Source: a virus. From it: a stretch of 41,159 nt of DNA. Below, in pieces: positions 1-7,400 of this stretch. The translations under genes were made by a program, and so were the position numbers. How positions within the stretch are numbered: the stretch's first letter is position 1; the number at the start of each line of letters is the position of its first letter. The stretch is taken from positions 1 to 41,159 of IMG/VR virus record IMGVR_UViG_3300031999_000071. One strand, 5' to 3'. The notes beneath the pieces are model-generated. The model worked only from the letters and a program-made list of their open reading frames with translations, ran no database searches and was not told where the DNA came from.

Positions 1-1
1 C

Positions 2-370
2 CGCGACTATCCGGCCTTCGTCTTCGACAGCACAAGCATGGGCACCGTGCGCCACGAGTTCGGCCACCTCGTCAGCTACGACGCCAGCGTCTGGAGGTCG
101 GGGAAGGCGTGGACGTTCCGCGACTGGTCGGCGCTGACGCACTACAACCAAGAGACCAAGAAGCTCATCGAGGGCTGGAGCGGGAACGGGCCTTTGGGGC
201 CGCCGCCGGGCCTCAGTATCTACGGCCAGACCAATCCCAAGGAGTTCATGGCCGAGGTCTGGAGTGCGCTCTGCCGGGGGGATAGAGTGAGCAAGGACTG
301 CATGGACCTCTACCGCGCACTGCACATGCCCGTGCCCGGCCCCGGCTACGTCGTGGAGCATCCTTACTGA
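2..370 (+). CDS. C-terminal part of a head morphogenesis protein: HExxH metallopeptidase-like domain (5' partial)
   Basis: The reading frame is open from base 2 and lacks its start. It holds a zinc-peptidase motif HEFGH near the left edge and a second acidic motif, NPKEFMAEVW, about 70 residues later, the arrangement expected of a gluzincin-like domain (two His from HExxH, Glu from the downstream motif). Such domains occur at the C-terminus of some phage Mu F-like minor head proteins. The Mu F-like N-terminus is the gene cut at the right end of the window (40513 onward) and the two fragments are in compatible phase. A role in capsid maturation or as an ejected effector is inference. The stop overlaps the next start (TGATG). 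Confidence 0.6.
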   Translation, partial: RDYPAFVFDSTSMGTVRHEFGHLVSYDASVWRSGKAWTFRDWSALTHYNQETKKLIEGWSGNGPLGPPPGLSIYGQTNPKEFMAEVWSALCRGDRVSKDCMDLYRALHMPVPGPGYVVEHPY

Positions 371-606
371 TGACGACCATCGCGCCCATCTGCTTCGCCT
401 GCAAGCACTTCGAGGAGCGCCCGCGCCAAGGTGAGGGCAACCGCTGGTACTACACCTGCGCCGCCTTCCCTGAGGGCATCGCTGAGGAGGTGCTGCTCGG
501 CGTGAACCTCCACACCAAGCCCATCGCGGGCGACCACGGCCTCCAGTACGAGGCCAAGGCCACGCTGCCGCCAGAAGTGCAGCAGGCCCCGCCCGCCGTA
601 GGTTAG
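370..606 (+). CDS. Small cysteine-containing head-region protein
   Basis: This 78-residue protein starts in an ATGA overlap with the metallopeptidase gene. It has a CFACKHF pair, a later single Cys, and a GIAEEVLLG...H...GDHG segment. Similar short CxxC...FP.GI proteins commonly sit just after the minor head protein in siphophage head operons. Its function is not known to me. The cysteines could bind a metal. The stop codon TAG is itself the first three bases of the 54-bp intergenic motif that follows. Confidence 0.65.
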   Translation: MTTIAPICFACKHFEERPRQGEGNRWYYTCAAFPEGIAEEVLLGVNLHTKPIAGDHGLQYEAKATLPPEVQQAPPAVG

Positions 607-657
607 ACCGGGGACGCCCGCGCACCTCGGCATACGCCCTGCAAACGCCGCTGGCGG
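604..657 (+). promoter_or_regulatory. 54-bp intergenic motif, copy A
   Basis: First of four aligned copies. It starts with TAGACC, has GCATACGCC at 630 and GCAAACGCC at 641 (11 bases apart), and ends in CTGGCGG. The spacing from TAGACC to the second repeat is 37 bases, as in the copies at 26468 and 36975. It lies between the head-morphogenesis and scaffold/capsid units, about 30 bases upstream of a -10-like element. Phased 11-bp repeats suggest a protein-binding site. Confidence 0.6.
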
Positions 658-686
658 CCCTTGTCTTCGACTGCCGAAACGCGGAG

Positions 687-695
687 TGCTATGCT
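687..695 (+). promoter_or_regulatory. Putative extended -10 promoter for the scaffold/capsid unit
   Basis: TGCTATGCT reads as an extended -10 element (TGN plus TATGCT) 44 bases before the scaffold start. No good -35 box is seen at the normal distance; TTCGAC at 666-671 is the nearest weak candidate. It lies just downstream of motif copy A, which could regulate it. Confidence 0.4.
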
Positions 696-738
696 CTAGC
701 GGCCAAGGGCGAGACGCCCGGCCTAAAGGAGGGGGAAC

Positions 739-1296
739 ATGCCAGAGCCCGAAGGGAACGCCGAGACTCCGCCGCAGGCTGGCGCAGGTGAGGCGGCCCC
801 GCCGCAGGACGACTACACCCCACCGCCGAAGACACCGGACGAGTTCGCCGAGTGGCTCAAGGCGCGGCCCATCGAGGAGCGCGCCGTCTACGACAGCTAC
901 ACCCGTTCGCTGCAGGAGTCAGTGTCTCGTGAGCGCGAGTCGAACAAGACCCTGTCGCGGGAACTCAAGGCTATCGCCGCTCGCGGAGACGGAGCGACGA
1001 AAGAAGAGCTGGACGCCCTCAGCGAGAAGCTGACGGTCGCCGACCGCCGCATCGACTTCTACCGGCTGGCCCTCCGAGAAGGAGTGCCGAACGTCGACCT
1101 AGCTTGGTTGGCGGCCCGCGAAGTGGGTGCCTTTGACAAGCACGGCGCACCGGACTTCTCGATGCTGAAGGCGCAATACCCCGAGCTGTTCCCCAAGCGC
1201 CGCGCAGCCGCGCAGGCGGGGGCTGGCTCGAACGGCGATGCTCCACTGTCGTCAGACATGAACGCCTTCATCCGAAGGAGCGCGGGGCGCGGCTGA
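739..1296 (+). CDS. Capsid scaffolding protein
   Basis: This 185-residue protein directly precedes the major capsid gene. It has a Pro/Ala-rich acidic N-terminus, a charged helical middle (about residues 60-110) predicted to form a coiled coil, and a C-terminus DMNAFIRRSAGRG that resembles the basic tail of siphophage scaffolds binding the capsid protein. Scaffolds guide procapsid assembly and are then removed. The start has a strong AGGAGGGGG ribosome site. No protease motif is seen in it. The metallopeptidase-like head protein encoded nearby is a possible, unproven processing enzyme. Confidence 0.75.
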   Translation: MPEPEGNAETPPQAGAGEAAPPQDDYTPPPKTPDEFAEWLKARPIEERAVYDSYTRSLQESVSRERESNKTLSRELKAIAARGDGATKEELDALSEKLTVADRRIDFYRLALREGVPNVDLAWLAAREVGAFDKHGAPDFSMLKAQYPELFPKRRAAAQAGAGSNGDAPLSSDMNAFIRRSAGRG

Positions 1297-1319
1297 CCCT
1301 CTGAGGAGGACACCGCCCC

Positions 1320-2282
1320 ATGACCGACTACAACCACATCATCGACCGCGCCGAAACGGGCGCTCTCATGCCCGAAGAGGTGGCTCGCGACATCATCAAG
1401 AACGTGCCCACCGAGGGCTCGGTGGCCCTCAAGCTGGCGCGCCGCCTGCCGAACATGAGCCGCGCGCAGCAGAGGATGCCGGTCCTCTCCACCCTGCCCA
1501 TCGCCTACTTCGTCAACGAGGCCCCGCAGGCCGACGGCAGCGCCGTCAAGAAGACCACCGAGATGGCGTGGGCCAACAAGTACCTCGACGTCGCCGAAGT
1601 GGCGGTCGTCGTGCCCATCCCCGAGAACGTCCTCGACGATGCCGACTACGACATCTGGGGCGAGATTCGCCCCTCCATCGAGGATGCCATGGGCAAGGTC
1701 ATCGACGACGCCATCCTCTACGGCCACAACGCCCCGACGGTCTGGCCGACGAACATCTGCACCGCCGCTGCCTCGGCTGGCAACGCGGTCGCGCTGGGCA
1801 CCGGCAACGACCTCTACGACGACCTCCTCGGTGAGGGCGGCGTCGTGAGCTGCATCGAGGCCGACGGCTACTTCCTCACGGGGGGCATCGCTGCCATGAG
1901 CATGCGCTCCAAGTTCCGTGGCTGCCGTGGTGAGGACGGCCAGCCCATCTTCACCTCGACCCCGCAGGAGAAGACGCGCTACCAGTTCGACGGTGCCCCG
2001 GTGGAGTTTCCGCGCTCGGGAGTCTTCGACGCGACCCACGCCCTGCTCATCGCGGGGGACTTCAACCAGATGGTCTACTCCATCCGGCAGGACATCACCT
2101 ACAAGATGCTGACCGAGGCGGTCATCACGGACCAGAACAAGGCCATCATCTACAACCTCCCGCAGGAGGACATGGTCGCCATGCGCGTGACGATGCGCCT
2201 CGCGTGGCAGGTGCCGAACCCCATCAACTACCTCCAGCCCACCGAGGGCTCGCGCTACCCGTTCGCGCTGCTCACCCCGTAA
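1320..2282 (+). CDS. Major capsid protein (HK97 fold)
   Basis: This 320-residue protein has the sequence character of HK97-fold major capsid proteins. An N-terminal segment (MPEEVARDIIKNVPTEGSVA) is followed by a region RMPVLSTLPIAYFVNE that resembles the E-loop/spine start, then an A-domain with GGIAAMSMRSKFRG, and a C-terminal VAMRVTMRLAWQVPNP strand. There is no long N-terminal delta domain, which fits a separate scaffold gene upstream. It has an AGGAGG site before ATG and sits at the expected place between scaffold and downstream head proteins. Confidence 0.88.
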   Translation: MTDYNHIIDRAETGALMPEEVARDIIKNVPTEGSVALKLARRLPNMSRAQQRMPVLSTLPIAYFVNEAPQADGSAVKKTTEMAWANKYLDVAEVAVVVPIPENVLDDADYDIWGEIRPSIEDAMGKVIDDAILYGHNAPTVWPTNICTAAASAGNAVALGTGNDLYDDLLGEGGVVSCIEADGYFLTGGIAAMSMRSKFRGCRGEDGQPIFTSTPQEKTRYQFDGAPVEFPRSGVFDATHALLIAGDFNQMVYSIRQDITYKMLTEAVITDQNKAIIYNLPQEDMVAMRVTMRLAWQVPNPINYLQPTEGSRYPFALLTP

Positions 2283-2336
2283 CAGCGGGGGGAGGATTCC
2301 CACCACGCGGCCTGAGCGCCGCAGGGAGGCAGACGC

Positions 2337-3173
2337 ATGAGCTTCTATCCGCACAACCCGGACTACAACCCGCCCGTCCAGCCCTCGGGCGGGGGCCACG
2401 CCGTGACCGGTGGCAAGGTCGCCGACTTGCTGAAGTACGAGGTCGCGCCGCTGAACACCAGCACCGTCAACCTGCACGCCGCCGTGCTCCTCGACGCCAC
2501 CTACGCGAAGACGGCGGGGACGAGCGTCGTGCTGGAGACGGCCAGCGCCAGCGACGTGCTCCTCACGGTCACGGTGGGCACGACCATCGCCATCGGTGAC
2601 ATCCTCAAGGACGCCGCCAAGGCCGAGTGGGTCAAGGTGACGGCCATCGCCGCCGCGCCGGTCTACACGGTGGAGCGCGGCTACCGGGGCACCGCCCTCG
2701 CCACCCACGCCGCAGGCGCGACGTGGAACAGCGTCGGCAAGACCGTCGCCGTCACCCTGCTCGCCGCCGAGCTGGCGGCCTGCCCGCAACTGGTGGAGAT
2801 AAAGGGCGTCGGCGCGACCCTCACGGGCGACGTGACGGTCTACGGCACCAACATCCGCCATGAGGCCATCTCCGACACCATCGCCCTCAACGCCGCTGCC
2901 GCCGTGCCCAGCGTCAAGGCGTTCCGCTCCATCGCCACCTACGACGTGCCCTGTCAGGTGGCGGGGAGCGACTCGGTGAGCCTCGGCACGGTCAAGACGG
3001 TGGGCCTCCCGTGGTACGTCAAGAACAGCGCCCACGTGCTGCTCGGCCAGCTCGACGGCTCCAGCGACGCGGGCAGCGTCACCTACGACGACAACGAAAT
3101 CGAGAAGTGCGTCTACGCCGTGGCGGGTACGCCCGACGGCTCCAAGAAGCTCACCCTGTTCATCGCTCACTGA
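2337..3173 (+). CDS. Structural protein, first of a tandem paralogous pair
   Basis: This 278-residue protein follows the capsid gene and is clearly paralogous to the next one: both share YEVAPLN, a YAKTA segment, the VERGYRGT / VQRGYRGT motif, a VYGTNI motif and a matching C-terminal block ending near AGTPDGSKKLTLF. The N-terminal 25 residues are Pro/Gly-rich and absent from the second copy. It looks rich in beta strands. A capsid decoration or head-surface protein is likely from position, but I do not recognise a named family. The start follows a GGGAGG site. Confidence 0.65.
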   Translation: MSFYPHNPDYNPPVQPSGGGHAVTGGKVADLLKYEVAPLNTSTVNLHAAVLLDATYAKTAGTSVVLETASASDVLLTVTVGTTIAIGDILKDAAKAEWVKVTAIAAAPVYTVERGYRGTALATHAAGATWNSVGKTVAVTLLAAELAACPQLVEIKGVGATLTGDVTVYGTNIRHEAISDTIALNAAAAVPSVKAFRSIATYDVPCQVAGSDSVSLGTVKTVGLPWYVKNSAHVLLGQLDGSSDAGSVTYDDNEIEKCVYAVAGTPDGSKKLTLFIAH

Positions 3174-3183
3174 GAGGAGTGCC

Positions 3184-3966
3184 ATGGCCATCGCGGGCCT
3201 CAAGCCGTGCGGCTTGCAGAAGTACGAGGTCGCCCCGCTGAACGCGACTTCGGTAGGACTCCACGCGGCCATCACCTTGGTCGTGACCTACGCGAAGACA
3301 GCGTTCAGTGCGACCTTCCTTTCGACCGCACTAGCCACCGACAACAACCTGCGCTTCACGGCGGGGGGCGGGGTCGCCGTGGGCGACATCCTTCAGGATG
3401 CGGCCTCCGACGAGCTGGTCAAGGTGACCTCCATCACGGGCTCGCCGACCTACGCCGTGCAGAGGGGCTATCGCGGCACGTCCCGCGACACGCACCTCGC
3501 GGGCGCGGTGTGGAACCTCGTGGGGCAGACCGTCGCCCTGTCTCTGCTGGCCTCCAACCTGCTCGCCTGCCCGCAGCCGGTGTCCATCAAGGGCACCAAG
3601 GCGGGCGGCTCGCTGACCGGCAACGTCAGGGTCTACGGCACCAACATCAACGGCCTCGCCATCGACGACACGATAGCCCTCAGCGACGATGCCGTGGTGA
3701 ACTCTGCCAAGGCCTTCAAGACGGCGACGAGCTGTGACGTGCCCTGCGCCGTCACGGCCGCCGACACCGTCTCGCTGGGCGTCAGCAAGGCCCACGGCCT
3801 GCCGGTCAAGGTCGCCACGCTGGCGCGCATGGTCATCCACGAGTTCGACGGCTCGACCGACGCCGGGGCGGTGACCTACAACACCGACATCGCCAAGTGC
3901 CTCTACACCCCTGCGGGCACGCCCAACGGCACGAAGCTCTCGACGCTCTACTTCGTGAGCATCTGA
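3184..3966 (+). CDS. Structural protein, second of a tandem paralogous pair
   Basis: This 260-residue paralogue of the preceding gene lies 10 bases downstream of it. Shared landmarks are QKYEVAPLNATSVGLHAAI, VGDILQDAASDELVKV, VQRGYRGTSRDTH and CLYTPAGTPNGTKL. The level of divergence suggests an old duplication kept for two roles, such as two decoration proteins or a heteromeric one. A GC-rich hairpin follows its stop codon. Function is inferred from position only. Confidence 0.65.
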   Translation: MAIAGLKPCGLQKYEVAPLNATSVGLHAAITLVVTYAKTAFSATFLSTALATDNNLRFTAGGGVAVGDILQDAASDELVKVTSITGSPTYAVQRGYRGTSRDTHLAGAVWNLVGQTVALSLLASNLLACPQPVSIKGTKAGGSLTGNVRVYGTNINGLAIDDTIALSDDAVVNSAKAFKTATSCDVPCAVTAADTVSLGVSKAHGLPVKVATLARMVIHEFDGSTDAGAVTYNTDIAKCLYTPAGTPNGTKLSTLYFVSI

Positions 3967-3973
3967 CATAGGC

Positions 3974-3999
3974 GGGGGCGGGGCTCCGGCCCTGCCCCC
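3974..3999 (+). terminator. Intercistronic GC hairpin (possible partial terminator or mRNA stabiliser)
   Basis: An 11-bp stem (GGGGGCGGGGC with GCCCTGCCCCC, one G-U pair) closes a TCCG tetraloop. It lies 8 bases after the stop of the second paralogue and before the ribosome site of the next gene. There is no T-run, so a classical intrinsic terminator is unlikely. It may protect the upstream structural mRNA or reduce read-through. Confidence 0.5.
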
Positions 4000-4017
4000 G
4001 AGTGAAGGAGTGAAGAC

Positions 4018-4428
4018 ATGGCTTCAGGACTCTTCGACACCGGCAGGGCGTCGTTCCTCAAGGGCGACCTGCACTGGTACACCTCGACCGCCGAGGACTT
4101 CCGCTGCGCGCTCATCGACAGCGGCGCGGTCATGCCGAACCTCGCCACGCACGACTTCTACGACGACCTCTCGGCAGCGGTCATCGGCACGCCGGTCGGC
4201 TTCACAAGCTCGTCCCTGACGGGCGTCGCGGGCGTAGCCGACGGCGAGGATATCGTCTTCACCAGCGTGACGGGGACGCACGTCGAGGGCGTCATCATCT
4301 ACAAGTGGACGGGCACCGCAGGGACGAGCAACCTCGTCTGCTGGGTCGAGTTCACGGCGGTGACGCCGAACGGCGGCAACATCACCATCCAGTGGCAGGC
4401 CACCACGCCGTTCATCTTCAAGCTCTAG
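4018..4428 (+). CDS. Conserved phage head-region protein
   Basis: This 136-residue protein resembles a widespread siphophage family found between capsid and neck genes. The N-terminus MASGLFDTGRASFLKGDLHW is followed by a FRCALIDS segment, a GVADGEDIVFTSVTG segment, then YKWTGT...SNLVCWVEF and a terminal TIQWQATTPFIFKL. Members are structural or predicted to be, with no known enzyme activity. The start ATG has GAAGGAG about 8 bases upstream. Confidence 0.65.
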   Translation: MASGLFDTGRASFLKGDLHWYTSTAEDFRCALIDSGAVMPNLATHDFYDDLSAAVIGTPVGFTSSSLTGVAGVADGEDIVFTSVTGTHVEGVIIYKWTGTAGTSNLVCWVEFTAVTPNGGNITIQWQATTPFIFKL

Positions 4429-4466
4429 GCGTTGCGAGGACGGTGAGGCGAAAGACTGGGTGACCG

Positions 4467-7400
4467 ATGGCGGTCACCTTCAGAGGTGCCTATAACAGCG
4501 GGGGCGCAGCCAACCCCACGACCGCGCTCGACCTGTCGCTTTCGGGATGCAACGCGGCGGCGGGCGACCTCGCCATCATCGTCATCTACTCCCGTGCCTC
4601 CGCGAAGACGTGGGCGGTCGCCGCCAAGGGCGGCGGCACCGCGCCCGCAGCCATCAGCGGGCAGGACGTGAACAACGTGACCTACGGCCGCCTCGCCGTC
4701 TACCAAGCCACGCTCTCGGCCCAAGACATCACCAACGGCCATATCGGCACGACCGGCACGTTTGGCAGCATCACGAACGGCACCACGGGCTTCATCGTCG
4801 CCGTCTTCCGTGGTCACAACAGCGTGCGCGGCGGCACCACCCCGGCGACGGGCACGGGCGACCCCAACCCGCCGAACTACTCCTCGACCTCGGGCGACTG
4901 CCTCATCGCCGTCGGCGGCGGCATGGACCAGAACGACGGCATCACCGCCTCGGCGAACTTCACCCTCAACGCGAGCGCGGCATGGTCGTCCTCCTCGGGC
5001 ACCGATGCTTGGTCGGCGCTCGAATACGACCTCGACGGGGGCACCGGCAGCGGGGTCGACCCGGCGGTCATGGCGACCTCGACCGACTCGGCGTGGTACA
5101 CGACCGTCATCGGTATCAGTGGGGACGTGCCGCAGACAGCCACGCCCACCGGCATCGCTAGCGCGCAGGCCGTCGGCACGCCGGTAGTCAAGAAGCAGCA
5201 TCAGGAGGCCGCGCCCACGGGTATCGCCAGCGCCGAGGCGGTCGGCGCGGTCACGCTCGACCTCGCCAACACCATCACCCCGAACGGCTGGGCGCAGCTC
5301 TACCCCGGCGGCGATGCCGTCATCACGTGGGGCCACTGTGACACCGACGACGACGCCTCGGTGCTGGGGGCGGTCGGTGGCGGCCTCATGTACCTCTCTT
5401 TCGACGGCGGCGCGACTTGGGACACCTACGGCGTCGGCCCCGATACGGTCAAGAACCGCTGCGCAGTCGCCATCGACGCCGACGGCTCGGTCATCATCCA
5501 GACGGAGAACGGCGTGGCCTCTACGCTGTCCACCAACAGCGGCTCCAGTTGGGCGGCGACCGGCCCTTCCATCAGCTACCCCTACCACGCCTCTGTCGAC
5601 GATGACGGCTCGGTGCTGTGGGTCGTCAACTACGGCTACCGCTGCCACCTGTCCGTCAACGGCGGCACCGATTGGACGGAGCCGCGCCCCAACGGCGACG
5701 TGGACGTGTCGTGGCAAGACCAAGCCTGCGACAGCGACGGCTCCGTGCTCATCGCGGCGGGCGACTTCGACCCCAACCGCGGCATCTATGTCTCGGTGAA
5801 CAGCGGGGCTGGCTGGACGCGCTACCGGCCCGGCATCTCCACAGTGGGCTACTACTCGGTCGCCTGCGACGGCACGGGCGCGGTGATTCTCGCCTGCGAG
5901 GCGGCTCTCCCCGGCAAGTGCTGGTTGTCCACGGACACGGGGGCTACGTGGGTGGAGGCCAAGCCCGCCGGGGAAACGACCAAGAACTGGAGGCGCGTCG
6001 CCGTCAGCAAGGACGGCAGCACGCTCATCGCCGTGGTCAGCAGCGGGCGCGTCTACCTGTCCCTCAACCGAGGGGGGACGTGGACCGAGCAGCAGCCCGC
6101 AGGCGACAGCAACCAGTCGTGGGACGGCGCGGCCATCAGCGCCGACGGCAAGTTCGCCCTCGTGCACCACAACCGCCTCTACGCCTACGGCTACCACCGC
6201 TTCGTCCACTATCCGCTCGGCATCCAGAGCGCGGAGGCGATGGGCTCCGCGACCGCGACGCGCGCAGAGATAGAGCATCGGACGCTGACGCCAGCGGGCA
6301 TCGCCTCAGCGGAAGCCATCGGCACGGCGGCCCCCAAGTACAACCAGATACCCGCGCCCAGCGGCATCGCCAGCGCCGAGGCCGTGGGAGCCGCCACCGC
6401 GACCAAGACCTCGAACATCATCATCACGACCGCAAGCTGGGCTGAGATTCGCCCAGACGCGGGCGACTACGACCGTTACTGGCGCGCCCTCGGGGCGAGC
6501 GCCGACGGCAAATACTTCATCGCCGGAAACTGGTCGACGACCGGCGTCAACAACAGCGGGCGCATCTATCGCTCGACCGACTACGGCGCGACGTGGGCCG
6601 AGATAGACGCCCCCATCGTCGACTACGACGGCTGGGACGCGGCGGCTAGCGACAGCGACGGCTCACACCAACTCATCGGTGTCGGCTGGAACGACGTCGG
6701 TTACCTCGACCGCACGACGAACGGCGGCTCAAGCTGGGCTTCGGTCACGCCTTACGCGGGCTCCTACCCGAACTGGGTCGGCGCGGCCATCAGCGCCGAC
6801 GGTGCGGTCATGCTCGTCGGTGGTGGAGTGGAGGGCGACAATAGCGGTCGCCTCTACCGCTCGACGAACTCGGGCACGGACTGGAGTGAGCTGCAACCCG
6901 CCGGGGCCATCAACCGCATCTGGCGCGCCCTCTCGATGAGCAGCGACGGCGAGGTCATGCTGGCGGGGGCCAACAATGGTCGCCTTTGGCTCTCGACCAA
7001 TGGCGGTGACAACTGGACTGAGGCCACCGCCTACAACTCGTTCGAGGACCCGTGGTACTGCTCCTCCATGAGCGCCGACGGCGCGGTCATGCTCGCGGGC
7101 CGCAGCCAGCGCCTCTACCACTCCATCGACGGCGGCGCGAACTGGCACGACGAGCAGCCCGACGGCGACAACAACCGCCACTGGCATTCCTGCTGGGTCA
7201 GCCCCGACGGCACGAAGATGATGGCCGCCGAGGTCTCCAGTGGGGGCTCGAATACGGGGCGGCTCTGGTACCACAACGGCACCTCGTGGGCCCAGATGTA
7301 CCCGGCGGGCGACGTGGCGAAGTCGTGGGCGCTCGTCGTAGGGTCTAGCACTGGGGCCACCATCGCTGCCGTCGGCTATCAGGCCACCGGCCGCCTCTAC

